In this document: piece by piece, positions 45,248 to 54,226 of the stretch
Layout of the letters: every line of letters begins with the position of its first letter
Position numbering within the stretch: position 1 is the first letter of the stretch
Assembly: GCF_003856835.1 (NCBI RefSeq)
Contig: NZ_CP034145.1
Coordinates: forward strand, 2,294,001-2,358,000
Source of the DNA: Haloplanus aerogenes
GTDB lineage: Archaea; Halobacteriota; Halobacteria; Halobacteriales; Haloferacaceae
DNA: 64,000 bases
Direction: 5' to 3'
The notes under the pieces: model-generated
Databases searched by the model: none
Seen by the model: the letters and a program-made list of their open reading frames with translations, nothing else
Told to the model about the DNA's origin: nothing
Program-made: the position numbers and the translations under genes

Positions 45248-47875
45248 ATGTCCGATACCAGTTCCTCGGTCGACTCGAACGCCCCCGTCGAGAGGTTCAC
45301 TCCCGACGTCCACGCCCGGGTGCGAGCGTCAGCCGGTCGCGCCGACCGGCTCCAAGCGTTCCTGCAAGGCCATCTCCCGCCCGGCGCCGACGTCGAAGTC
45401 GTCCTCACCCCTGCGGTACAGACGGCGGCGGTTCTGCCTGCCGACATCGACGCGCTGGTCAGCAGCGACGCAACCGACCTCGAACGACAACAGGCCGCTC
45501 AGTTGCTCGACGGTATCGACGCAGCGTTTCTCGTACTCGTCACGACCGCTCCGGCCCCGCTGGAGCGGGTGCCGCTGAACGACCACCTCACCGCCGACCA
45601 CGCCCACCAGTTCGGGCTCGCCTTCCACGAACTCCTCCACATCCTCAAGACCGCGATCGCCCCAATCGCCGCGTTGCTTGACGCCGAGGTCGACCCGAAA
45701 TACCATCAGCACGTCCACGAGCTGATCAACATCGTCGAGGACGGCGCAATCGAGCACGAGGCCATCCACGGCGCGAACTTCAGCGACACTGCCGAGATCC
45801 GGCTCGAACTCACCCGTCGAATCCACTCGCAGACTCCCGACGACCTCGGAGACGGGCAGCAGGCACGCCTTTCGTTCTGGGACGCGGTGACCACCGCTCT
45901 GTACGACGCCGCGGTGTACCCGACCGGCACCACCGAAGTCCTGCTCGACGGGGACGACGACCGCGTCGGGTTCGTCTCTGAGGCCGACGAAATCGCCTTT
46001 CGGTCGGTACAAGATGCGCTGACTCAGCTCGCTGCTGATGCCCTCGCTATTCGAGGTGTCGACCTCGACGACGCGACCCACAGGCACGACAAGACCGCCT
46101 CGGTCGAGCGGGCCCGCCGCGTCATCGACACCTGGACGTCGTCGCTCCAGCCGGTCGTCGCAAGCGCCGTCGAGCCAACAGGCGACTCGCAGAGTTATGA
46201 TGGCGCTGACTCGGGAACTGACAGGCACGACCACTTGTCGCAGGAGGAGGGACCTGCGAGTACTCCCGAGGCAACTGGGGTCTCGGTCGATCGCGAGGCA
46301 ACAGCGGACCCGTATCAGGACGTGTTCGACCATCCCGCGGTGACGCCGGATTCCGGCATAGATGATACGGACGGCACGGTCAGCTCTCCCGAGCTGGATA
46401 CCGAGGATTCCACTGGTAATACCGCATCGACTCCAGTCGGCCAGAAGGAGGACGATCAGAAACGTGACCAAGAGCCGTCGATAGCGGACGGCGAATCAGC
46501 GTCGCGAGCAGACTCATCCATCGAAAGCAGCGAGGAGCCAGCGGAGCACCCGTCGAGATCCCACGCACTCGCGGCGGCTGTCGAGCGCGCTCGCGAAAAT
46601 CGGGGCGATTCGGGAGACAGGACTGATCCATCGTCCCCATCAGCTATAATAAATGAACGAGCCACTCCCGACGACCAGTCGGTCCAGACACCACTCGATG
46701 CGTTCGACATCGGGGTGACAACCACCGAGTCTGCGGAGACTGACGACCTGAGCGGCCGGTCGGGCGACCCAGGCCCGTCTGGCGAGGATGAACAGATAGA
46801 ACATCGCGATGGAGATGTCGAGACCGCAGCAACGGACGAACCGGGGCCGGGGCCAGCTCACGAGCGCGTCGAGCGGGCCGCACCGTCGCCGGCCGAGTAC
46901 GGGCAGGCGCTCGAACACGACCGTGATGTCGCCCGACAAGAGGCGGCCCGAGAGCAGGTCGACCGGGAGGCTGTCGAGCGAGAGCTTCGCGACCTCGGTG
47001 ACGTCTTTGGTCGGCGGCACCAAGGCGACGAGGACCATCGGGAGGACAGGACCGAGTCATCGACAGAGACGGGTGCAGGCGGGAACGGTGCCGGACTGGA
47101 GCGTCTCGACGACGTCGTGTTCGTCCCGGTCAGCGACGACCTCGCCCCACCGGGACAATGGAGCGCGGTCGAGGACGGCGCCGCCCGCGTCGCGCAGGTC
47201 CTCGAAAAGGAACTCGCGCTCGAACGGCAGCGGGGAACCCGGAGCGGGCTGACCGCTGGTCGGTACGATACTCGCGCCGGTCATCGGCTCGCCATCGGCG
47301 ATCCACGGGTCTGTGAAACTCCGACGCCTGGCCGCGAGAAACGCTACGCCCTCGTGCTCGTGCTAGATCGGTCGGGGTCGATGCGCAACGGTAGCCCCCC
47401 GAAAATAGAGGTTGCAACACAGGCGGTCGCCCGACTCGCCCTCGCTGCCGAGGAACTGGGGATTCGTGTTGCCATCATCGACTTCATCGACGGTCAGGCT
47501 CGCCTTGTGAAGCCGTTCACCGTCGAGTCGCGTCACGTCCAAACGACGCTGCTCGATACTGACTGCGGTGGTGGAACACCGCTAGCCGAGGCAATCGGTC
47601 TCGCCCGGACAGTTGTCGAAACACAGCGTGACGACCCACTGATCATCACCGTCACCGACGACCGCCCCAGCGACATCGAGGCGGTCACGCGCGAGCTCCA
47701 GGCATCGTACGCTCCGGTGTGTTCGTTGACCATCGCGACCGACTGTGACCCCGGGACGTTAGCGCCTGATGCATCAGCGCTGGCGCCGTACTATGAACGA
47801 CAGGCGGCGGTCTACGACGTCGGCGCCATCGACGATCGTCTCGACCAGTTTGCGAGTCTCCTCACTGGATTGTGA
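45248..47875 (+). CDS. VWA protein with N-terminal metallopeptidase-like domain
   Basis: The protein is 875 residues from ATG 45248. Residues about 90-175 carry HELLH (127-131), a zinc-protease HExxH motif, and a further Glu in VEDGAIEHE (about 164), as in DUF2201-like metallopeptidase-VWA proteins. The middle (about 310-620) is low-complexity and acidic. The C-terminal VWA domain (about 695-875) has a full MIDAS: DRSGS, GGGTPL and TDDRPS. These proteins pair with MoxR ATPases like the one ending at 41529. The two were probably adjacent before the foreign block and MazEF came between. The exact substrate is unknown. Confidence 0.82.
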   Translation: MSDTSSSVDSNAPVERFTPDVHARVRASAGRADRLQAFLQGHLPPGADVEVVLTPAVQTAAVLPADIDALVSSDATDLERQQAAQLLDGIDAAFLVLVTTAPAPLERVPLNDHLTADHAHQFGLAFHELLHILKTAIAPIAALLDAEVDPKYHQHVHELINIVEDGAIEHEAIHGANFSDTAEIRLELTRRIHSQTPDDLGDGQQARLSFWDAVTTALYDAAVYPTGTTEVLLDGDDDRVGFVSEADEIAFRSVQDALTQLAADALAIRGVDLDDATHRHDKTASVERARRVIDTWTSSLQPVVASAVEPTGDSQSYDGADSGTDRHDHLSQEEGPASTPEATGVSVDREATADPYQDVFDHPAVTPDSGIDDTDGTVSSPELDTEDSTGNTASTPVGQKEDDQKRDQEPSIADGESASRADSSIESSEEPAEHPSRSHALAAAVERARENRGDSGDRTDPSSPSAIINERATPDDQSVQTPLDAFDIGVTTTESAETDDLSGRSGDPGPSGEDEQIEHRDGDVETAATDEPGPGPAHERVERAAPSPAEYGQALEHDRDVARQEAAREQVDREAVERELRDLGDVFGRRHQGDEDHREDRTESSTETGAGGNGAGLERLDDVVFVPVSDDLAPPGQWSAVEDGAARVAQVLEKELALERQRGTRSGLTAGRYDTRAGHRLAIGDPRVCETPTPGREKRYALVLVLDRSGSMRNGSPPKIEVATQAVARLALAAEELGIRVAIIDFIDGQARLVKPFTVESRHVQTTLLDTDCGGGTPLAEAIGLARTVVETQRDDPLIITVTDDRPSDIEAVTRELQASYAPVCSLTIATDCDPGTLAPDASALAPYYERQAAVYDVGAIDDRLDQFASLLTGL

Positions 47876-48451
47876 CTCGTGTGCCTTGGATTGGCGAGAG
47901 AACAGTCTGAATGGCTCTGTTGGAAATCACCGCAGGAATGACACAAGCGGCGTGCTGATTATAGAGCGTGTAATCAGCACAGCGGTTTCTTTAATTCTGG
48001 TCTCGCTCCACTGAATAGCTAGCTTGGAAGTTGCGTGTATTGAGCAAGTCAGAGGTCTGGTTCCTAGTGCAGTATCAGACGCGTAGTCGGGAGAGACGCC
48101 CTAGACGCCCGAGAAAGATGGGTGAGCTGTGTGACAGAGGGCCTCCATCCCTCAGTGCGCCCGGTAGCAGCTCTGCGCACTCACACGCGCCGGCCGAAGC
48201 AACAGTCTCCGACAAGGGCCCCTTGACCGATCCCTACGCTCCGAGGGGCTGTCGTTTCGACAGGGGGGAGTCCAGTTGATCGGAACGGTTGTAGGAACTA
48301 CTCCCAATGACGCTCTGGCCCCGATGCAGGATCGTGGTTTTCGGCACTCCCACCGAGAAATCGGAGCAGCTGCAAAGGAGTTGATCTCTCATAGAGCGGC
48401 AACGGACCAGCGAGAGCCACTGTATGGGCCAAAGTATTATACTTCTCACAA
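47876..48451. other. Gene-free stretch with perfect hairpin
   Basis: No supported gene. It contains GGCTCTGTTGGAAATC (about 47915-47930), a sequence like the terminal repeat of some haloarchaeal IS elements, and 20 bases later a perfect 10-bp inverted repeat, GTGCTGATTA (47952-47961) / TAATCAGCAC (47971-47980). This may be a MITE or IS remnant or the terminator of the VWA gene. Confidence 0.4.
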
Positions 48452-48466
48452 GTGATTCTCGGTATT

Positions 48467-49009
48467 GTGCGAAGGTATCGCTGCGAGACGTGCGGCGAAC
48501 GATTCAACTCAAAGTACAATTTGGAACTTCACGAAGAGGTACGCGATTGCGAACCGGCGGAAACGACCAGCAACGAATCGGACGATGGTCGCGAGCAACG
48601 GACGCTTCGAAACGGACGAGTCCATGATGTCGAAGGGGCTGTCTGTACATACGACGAGGATGGCGGCTACGGTTTTCTGACGACTGCCGACCTCGACGGA
48701 GAAATAATAGAGGACACTGGGGGGACACACGATATCTTCTTTCACATCTCGGAAGCACAGACAGACTGGGTCGAGGAGGGTGATCGGCTTCGATGCGATG
48801 TCGTCGAAGGCGACCGAGGCCTCGAGTGTACGAATATCGAGATCATCGCCCGCGATTCACAGCGAGAATCATACGACCCACCTGCCGACCGTACTAAACG
48901 ATCCGGGTTCGGTGTTCAGAAAGACGATGGCCAATACGGTGCCGGGAGTAAATCCTCACCAACCGAGAGCAATATCGAGGATTTCGAAGACGAGCGGAAG
49001 TTCAGGTAA
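48467..49009 (+). CDS. C2H2 zinc finger - cold-shock domain fusion protein
   Basis: The protein is about 180 residues. The start is probably GTG 48467 (an earlier GTG is at 48452). A classical zinc finger occupies residues about 4-30 (YRCETCGERFNSKYNLELHEEVRDC, with the last ligand Cys). An acidic linker follows, then a cold-shock/OB domain (about 55-125: GAVCTYDEDGGYGFLTT, DIFFHISE, CDVVEGDRGLEC) and a basic, disordered tail. Cold-shock domains bind single-stranded RNA or DNA; the finger may add specificity. A role in RNA handling is likely but not shown. Confidence 0.8.
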   Translation: MRRYRCETCGERFNSKYNLELHEEVRDCEPAETTSNESDDGREQRTLRNGRVHDVEGAVCTYDEDGGYGFLTTADLDGEIIEDTGGTHDIFFHISEAQTDWVEEGDRLRCDVVEGDRGLECTNIEIIARDSQRESYDPPADRTKRSGFGVQKDDGQYGAGSKSSPTESNIEDFEDERKFR

Positions 49010-49301
49010 TTACGATTCGACAGTCGACTGTGTTTATTGAGACGCCACAATTTCCACCCCGAGGCCGCACAGACATCCTATGGTCGAATATGGCTCCCTT
49101 GTATTCGAATCCGATACTGGCACGATGCACTCGTGCGTCCTCGTAAACGACGAGTTCCAGTCCTGACGTACGTACCGTCGGTAGGCAATACGGCGTCGGA
49201 ATACCTGCTGGCGACGATGTGAAGACTGATCGCACTTCCAGGGCAGTATGTCAGATCGCCAAACAACGGCTGTACTGGCCGTTCAGGGAGAGCGACCGGT
49301 A

Positions 49302-49571
49302 TCAATCGATGCGATAATCTTGTCTTGATCCACCGAAAGCGTTCATCATCCCTACCCACCAGTTCCATCTCGCTGTTGGAGAAAGGTGTCCTGGGGCCAT
49401 CTTGAGTCTACTGACGACGTATTCGGAATCTATCTCAGGCCCATCCCAGTTTCTCGATTCGGCTGCTGCTTCGCTTTTCAGTTGCAATGCCTTTTGAGAA
49501 ATTTCACGAGCGACTACACGAGAGCATCCGAACTCCTCGACAATCTGATCCTTCAAGTAATCTCGATCCAT
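49302..49571 (-). CDS. Small hypothetical protein
   Basis: This 89-residue frame from ATG 49571 begins 7 bases after the stop of the upstream gene, so the two form an operon. The N-terminal half is helical (DYLKDQIVEEFGCSRVVAREISQKALQLK) with an HTH-like spacing; the C-terminal part contains HLSPTARWNWWVGMMNAFGG. Not recognised. Confidence 0.5.
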   Translation of the reverse strand: MDRDYLKDQIVEEFGCSRVVAREISQKALQLKSEAAAESRNWDGPEIDSEYVVSRLKMAPGHLSPTARWNWWVGMMNAFGGSRQDYRID

Positions 49572-49578
49572 ATCGGAT

Positions 49579-50082
49579 TTAGATATCAAGTGCGGCTTTA
49601 ATCTCGTGTAGTGCCTGTCGTGCCTCCTCCCCAACGACGTGTTCTTCCACGTTGATATTAGCGAAGGGGCGCGGCCCACCGAGTGGACCCTCCATTTTCA
49701 GGTTATCCGATTGAACAATAATAAGACCCAACCGGAGCGCTTCGCGGGCGGCGGGGTGCTTTTTTGTCTCGAATGCTGCCTGTAACTCCTCCAACGTCTC
49801 CGCTCGCAACTGCGTCCCCATCGTAACCTTCTCGCCACCGAACGAGATCTCGGCGAAGGGGCGAGGAATCACTCCCAACGGACCGACGATATCGGGCTCA
49901 ATATTGGCTTGCCGCGCACCGAGACCGATCAGAATGAGCTTTCGAGCAGTTTTGCTGAGATCTGAGGGCCTCGAATCACCCTCTAGATTAATAGCGACGT
50001 TGGCGACGGTATCTTTGAGGCCCTGCTCAATCCGAAGGTTGACCGATTCCTTGTCGCTCATGAGCTTAGTATGCTCTTCCAC
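49579..50082 (-). CDS. Hypothetical protein with internal duplication
   Basis: The 167-residue protein is built from two similar halves: ARKLILIGLGAR...GPLGVIPRPFAEISF (about 46-80) and AREALRLGLIIVQ...GPLGGPRPFANINV (about 111-146), each followed by a helix (EELQAAF; ARQALHEIKAAL). The N-terminus (VNLRIEQGLKDTVANVA) resembles a ribbon-helix-helix start. It is followed by the small gene at 49302. Unknown function; the two-fold repeat suggests a pseudo-dimeric binding surface. Confidence 0.55.
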   Translation of the reverse strand: MEEHTKLMSDKESVNLRIEQGLKDTVANVAINLEGDSRPSDLSKTARKLILIGLGARQANIEPDIVGPLGVIPRPFAEISFGGEKVTMGTQLRAETLEELQAAFETKKHPAAREALRLGLIIVQSDNLKMEGPLGGPRPFANINVEEHVVGEEARQALHEIKAALDI

Positions 50083-50150
50083 ATCAATAACGTTTCGACA
50101 TATACCAATACCCCATAGATATATAACTTAGTAACATATAACGATGCGGT

Positions 50151-51032
50151 ATGGATCAGGCAAAGACGATCCTGAAACGGCGCGGGGTTCTCCGGAGTAT
50201 GGGTATCCTGTTTCCCTCGCTTGCGGGGGGAAGTGAGATGGTTAAGGCACGAAAGAGCGACTCACAGGAGGCAGACAGCCATCAACAGTCGATCGAACAG
50301 CTTCTGGGTAGCAGTTGGATCAGTGAGTGGCCAACAGCCAGCGAGGTCCACCGCAGAGATATCGATCCGGATCCAGCGGAGCCTGGATGGGCCTACACTC
50401 TCACACAGTCCGCAGAACTGCAGAGTTCGTCGTCTAAGTATGACCCACTATCGGGAGACGATCTTATCGTTGACGGACATTTCGGTCTGTGTGTTGCTGA
50501 ACGTGATGCGCCGGGAGTAGTGCAGTCCACATTCGATGAGGCGCACCAACAATTTCGGCGGTATAGGAACCGCTATCCCGACCACGTGACGCTGTTCCGG
50601 ACGAACTCTATCAACGGCTACACGGGGAGTGTGCTTCGGGCACGACCACCTATTGGGTCAGAAACACCCTACAGTCAAGCGTCGTTGGTACAGCAGTTCC
50701 CGTGGGGACTCGTCCTGTGGGACTTGCTCTGGGACTCACAGTCTAACGTCTACGACTCGAAGGTCGCCACTCGCCACCACGAGTGGCTTCAAACGCACTT
50801 CCAGCGACTCCAGCGACGGCCCACGTTCTGGATCCGGGACCGATGGCAGCAACTCCATGATACAACTGCAACTTCGAAGTTGCTGACCGTCGGCCTGCCG
50901 GAAGAGGCAGTTACCGCCCTAGCAGAAGATATGCCGTCGACACTGGTTGAGCGCCGCTCACCGGAGGCACGTGAAACCGCGCAGAGGGACAGTTCTGTAA
51001 CGTGGTCCCCGGAGACTATTCGGGATGCGTGA
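50151..51032 (+). CDS. Hypothetical protein with possible Tat leader
   Basis: This 293-residue protein starts at ATG 50151. The N-terminus KRRGVLRSMGILFPSLAGG is twin-arginine-like but short. The rest is globular, rich in Trp and Arg in its second half (WGLVLWDLLWDSQSNVYDSKVATRHHEWLQTHFQRL). No known domain seen. It overlaps the next gene by 8 bases and is therefore translationally coupled to the PEP-mobile-domain protein, which implies a joint function. Confidence 0.6.
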   Translation: MDQAKTILKRRGVLRSMGILFPSLAGGSEMVKARKSDSQEADSHQQSIEQLLGSSWISEWPTASEVHRRDIDPDPAEPGWAYTLTQSAELQSSSSKYDPLSGDDLIVDGHFGLCVAERDAPGVVQSTFDEAHQQFRRYRNRYPDHVTLFRTNSINGYTGSVLRARPPIGSETPYSQASLVQQFPWGLVLWDLLWDSQSNVYDSKVATRHHEWLQTHFQRLQRRPTFWIRDRWQQLHDTTATSKLLTVGLPEEAVTALAEDMPSTLVERRSPEARETAQRDSSVTWSPETIRDA

Positions 51033-52011
51033 GTTCGACTTTCAACTGGTGAGCCGTTCGTACCTATCTACGGGTGAGTTCTCATTCCACCACCCGGATC
51101 CTGCCCTCGCTCAACAGGGAGTTGACGGGCTATCGCGGATGCGGCTGAACCTTCAGGCGCCACCGTTGATGCTGACCCGGAATCTCTTCGAGTGTACTGA
51201 ACTGCTACTCGGAACCTCGGTTCACTGGGAGCGATCGGACCGAGCATTTCAGTTGACAGTTGAGGCATCACTTGGAGTGTCCAGCGCGAAACGGCTCGCA
51301 GAGGCCCTAGACAGCGCAGTACGAGATGCCGACGGATTCCAAGGTCGTGATTCGAAAGTAGTGGCGTCGCGTGAAACAGCTATCGACCTCTGGACATGGG
51401 AGGTGGAGTGCAAGCAGTCGAGCGGTAATGGACGGATATTCGAACGGGAGGCAGGCGAGATCATCGTTCGCTCCGGTGACGATGCCCAGGTGACGGTGCT
51501 GGTCACGTCACCGACAGAACCGGAGATATCGGCATCGGAGGCTATCACTATCGACTCAGAGACCGCGATGGAGTGTGCAACTGCGCTACGGCAAGGAGCG
51601 CAAGCGATCCGAATGGCACAGGGTTCCAAGTCCCGTACGATCCCATGGCTGGGATCCTATCGTGGAATGGGCGTCAGTGACGGTGAGGCGACTGGCCCTG
51701 CACGAGTCGTTCGGACAACCCTTGGAACGAACTCGGACTGTTCACCTGACGACTTGGTCGGCGCCGAAAATATCGAATCCGGCGAAATCGTGGTGATGGA
51801 TCAGTACTATCACTCTCTTCGAGATCGACTGGAAGTCGCTGCTGGCTACGTGATTGAGGACGACGTAGCGATGACCGACGCTGGGGCAGTGTTGGCACGG
51901 ATGTACGACATCCCCGCTATCACGACATGTTCAGGGGTGTGTCGCGATATTACGACAGGAGATCGAGTCGCAGTCCAAGGCGGAACGGGAATCCTCATCC
52001 ATGAGCTGTGA
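51025..52011 (+). CDS. Protein with PEP-utiliser mobile domain lacking the phospho-His
   Basis: The 328-residue protein has an unknown N-terminal domain (about 1-210). The C-terminal domain (about 225-328) follows the PEP-utilising-enzyme mobile (swivelling) domain: ATGPARVV, GEIVVMDQY, then AMTDAGAVLARMYDIPAIT and TTGDRVAVQGGTGIL. In active enzymes the segment is MTSHAA-x-x-AR with a phosphorylated His; here the position reads Ala (TDAGAVLAR). The domain therefore cannot carry phosphate in the usual way. Coupled to the preceding unknown gene. It may be a regulatory or binding derivative of the swivelling domain. Confidence 0.7.
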   Translation: MREFDFQLVSRSYLSTGEFSFHHPDPALAQQGVDGLSRMRLNLQAPPLMLTRNLFECTELLLGTSVHWERSDRAFQLTVEASLGVSSAKRLAEALDSAVRDADGFQGRDSKVVASRETAIDLWTWEVECKQSSGNGRIFEREAGEIIVRSGDDAQVTVLVTSPTEPEISASEAITIDSETAMECATALRQGAQAIRMAQGSKSRTIPWLGSYRGMGVSDGEATGPARVVRTTLGTNSDCSPDDLVGAENIESGEIVVMDQYYHSLRDRLEVAAGYVIEDDVAMTDAGAVLARMYDIPAITTCSGVCRDITTGDRVAVQGGTGILIHEL

Positions 52012-52234
52012 AGCTCCACAGGCACACAGAGAAAAATATGAACATCGGACGCTGCCGAAGGCTATGACACCGAAATCCGACATCGATACAACCCTACGAG
52101 AACGTCAGGCGATAGTTACCACCCTGGCTCACGGATTATGGACGACGATTCGTTCGGTAGTGACGAATTCGAGCAGTATCAACGAAAAGAATTGGACCAG
52201 TAGCTACTAGAGATATAATAACAATCGTTTAACA

Positions 52235-52699
52235 ATGCCACGAAGCAGTCCCCCACGCTCAACCGCGATAGCCGACGAGATAGACGTAACGTATGAGATC
52301 GAGATGCCGTTTGATTCGAAAAATGCGAAGATCAACCTGATCGGTCGGGATGACGAAGTGGAAGTGCTTATTTCAGATATTCCCGTTCCCAAGGGTTACG
52401 GGGATATGGGTGGTAGCGACAAATCCAGAATTAAACGGCACGCTGTAGCGAGGTGGGTCGTCGAGGATGCTGCGCGAGTGATAGAAGAGTACGATTGGGC
52501 CACATCAAGCCACGTCTCGCGCCAACGACATCGGTACTTGAGCGATGTCTACTTCTCCTGCGATCGTGAAGAGTTAGACGATGCGGTCATCGCCGCGAAA
52601 CAATTCCTCACAAGATTAGAGGAAGGCGTACTTGAACACGCTCGGAAGTTCGATTCTACCCTCCAAGAGACGCCCAGTAACGCGCTTGAGTCCAAGTAG
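52235..52699 (+). CDS. Hypothetical protein
   Basis: This 154-residue protein has a beta-rich first half (VTYEIEMPFDSKNAKINLIGRDDEVEVLI) and a helical second half (RIKRHAVARWVVEDAARVIEEYDW, DDAVIAAKQFLTRLEEGVLEHARKF). Codon bias is good. A short AT-rich leader precedes ATG 52235. Not recognised. It lies in the same direction as the two preceding genes, 223 bases downstream. Confidence 0.55.
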   Translation: MPRSSPPRSTAIADEIDVTYEIEMPFDSKNAKINLIGRDDEVEVLISDIPVPKGYGDMGGSDKSRIKRHAVARWVVEDAARVIEEYDWATSSHVSRQRHRYLSDVYFSCDREELDDAVIAAKQFLTRLEEGVLEHARKFDSTLQETPSNALESK

Positions 52700-52985
52700 G
52701 GAAGTGAACTAGAGGCGACACAAGAAGAACCAAGATTGACATCTTGAGCGTCTCGTTCTTCGGGTCCTCGCCGTCGGTATATGATAAAAATCATCCTTTA
52801 GACAGACAAAGATTTGGGAGAAATATTCTTCAAAATAATATTGATGTGAGGTATGAGAGACATGCACCCCTGGATTCAGCAGGACCATCGGAATCCGTCA
52901 GCTATTGAGAATTTCAACAACCTCGACTGACCAAGTCTCCCGATACGGTCTCGTTCCCGGTTTATCCCCACAGGGGAGTGAGGCC

Positions 52986-53381
52986 ATGACGACACGACGA
53001 ATTCAATCCAGCAGGGGGAGCCTTCCGCCGCTCTCGCTCCCGCCAGGAGCGCTCGCAAAGACCGATCAGCAGCACCGCTACGACGTCGATGACGAGCCAC
53101 CGACCATCGAACCGATCGAACATCGCATCCGACTCGATTTTATGTCTGCTGCCCCGATTCGCCGCTCACAACTCCTCGACCAGTACAACCCGTGGACGGC
53201 CAATTCCAACGAGGCCGACCCATGGAGAGAGGCAGGCCGGTCGAAGCCACTCGGCTTGCTGTACGCGGAGGAATCGTGTCGGCGAACTCTCGTCGGGGAA
53301 CGCCGGTACTACGACCGCGTCGAGGCAGACCCGTCGGCGGAGTTGGACGACGTCCCCGCCTTTCTCGCTCACCGGTTATAG
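52986..53381 (+). CDS. Hypothetical protein upstream of SWIM protein
   Basis: This 131-residue frame from ATG 52986 begins with a Pro/Arg-rich flexible segment and continues with IRLDFMSAAPIRRSQLLDQYNPW. Its stop abuts the start of the SWIM gene (53382), so the two are co-translated. I recognise no domain; accessory to the SWIM protein by position. Confidence 0.5.
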   Translation: MTTRRIQSSRGSLPPLSLPPGALAKTDQQHRYDVDDEPPTIEPIEHRIRLDFMSAAPIRRSQLLDQYNPWTANSNEADPWREAGRSKPLGLLYAEESCRRTLVGERRYYDRVEADPSAELDDVPAFLAHRL

Positions 53382-54002
53382 ATGTGCCGGGAAACTGATA
53401 ATCCGTCTGCTGCCCTCGAGGAAGAACGAGCACGTCGCGAACGCTGGTACTCGACGATCATTCCATGGATGAACCTCTATCACGTCCTCAAACGTTCCTC
53501 GTACGGCTCGCTCCTACCGCCGTCGGTCGGACATAGCGTCGACGCTGGCGAGCTCACCGAGCACAATGCATTCGTCGGGATGGTCGTCGTCGACGACAGG
53601 GCTGACATCCGGACGGTCGTACGAGAACACGAGATACCCGGTCGATTCGTTGTTCACGAACGCGAACTCTCCTCGGCCGCCGTCAAGTGTGCACCGTTGC
53701 CGAGCGACTTCGGAATCGATCTCCCGGCTCCGCTGTTGGTCGGTGAGTACGCCAGCGGAAGCCGATATCCGCTATTGCCCTGGTCGGACGGGCTGGTCTG
53801 CTCGTGCCCCTACAAACACGACCGGCCGTGGCGGGTGCTGTGCAAGCACGAGTTGCTCGCCGCCATCGTCGCCGGCGGAAAAGACTCAATCTTCCTGCCC
53901 GTTACTCGAGGACTCGAGGTTCCACATCGAGCGCGCCGGTTTGTGAGCCCGGCAATTGCCAGTCGACACTCGCCTCGGATCGGAGCAGAGCCCTATCGGT
54001 GA
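53382..54002 (+). CDS. SWIM zinc-finger protein
   Basis: The 206-residue protein has a SWIM motif, C-x-C-x(n)-C-x-H, in VCSCPYKHDRPWRVLCKHELLAAI (about 139-162). The N-terminal part (about 40-110) is beta-rich (FVGMVVVDDRADIRTVV). SWIM fingers bind DNA or proteins and occur in recombination-related complexes and in element-borne haloarchaeal proteins. Directly follows the 131-residue gene. Confidence 0.75.
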   Translation: MCRETDNPSAALEEERARRERWYSTIIPWMNLYHVLKRSSYGSLLPPSVGHSVDAGELTEHNAFVGMVVVDDRADIRTVVREHEIPGRFVVHERELSSAAVKCAPLPSDFGIDLPAPLLVGEYASGSRYPLLPWSDGLVCSCPYKHDRPWRVLCKHELLAAIVAGGKDSIFLPVTRGLEVPHRARRFVSPAIASRHSPRIGAEPYR

Positions 54003-54042
54003 ACTCTCAGCGGAGAGGATGAAATGTGCGGGTCATCTTAGA

Positions 54043-54080
54043 TTACCCCACGCTCCAAGATGTCTGAATTCGTGGGGTAA
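54043..54080. repeat. TTACCCCACG hairpin, copy 1
   Basis: TTACCCCACG (54043-54052) pairs perfectly with CGTGGGGTAA (54071-54080) across an 18-base loop. A related hairpin, sharing stem and part of the loop, occurs at 56349-56391. It lies after the SWIM gene and before the gene at 54227. Confidence 0.75.
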
Positions 54081-54226
54081 CTCATACGCACGGCAATCTC
54101 CCGCGCCCGCCCTCGCCGAACACAGCCCATCGGAGGCGTCCGTCAGCCACGCGTCAGACAGTTTGCGGTTATTTAACGTGAGTAGAGAGCGAATCACCGT
54201 CACGAGTGATTCGAGCGTGAGGAATC

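Noticed and set aside
45329-46471. 380-residue minus-strand frame opposite the VWA gene
   Set aside because: Val/Arg/Asp-rich antisense of a gene with intact HExxH and MIDAS motifs; typical shadow in GC-rich haloarchaeal DNA.
48028-48300. Possible small gene in GC-rich stretch upstream of the zinc finger/cold-shock gene
   Set aside because: Frames are short and Pro/Arg/Ser-rich without codon bias or a recognisable start context.
52012-52210. Short plus frames before the gene at 52235
   Set aside because: A peptide ending EFEQYQRKELDQ looks protein-like but is too short and has no clear start; could be a remnant.
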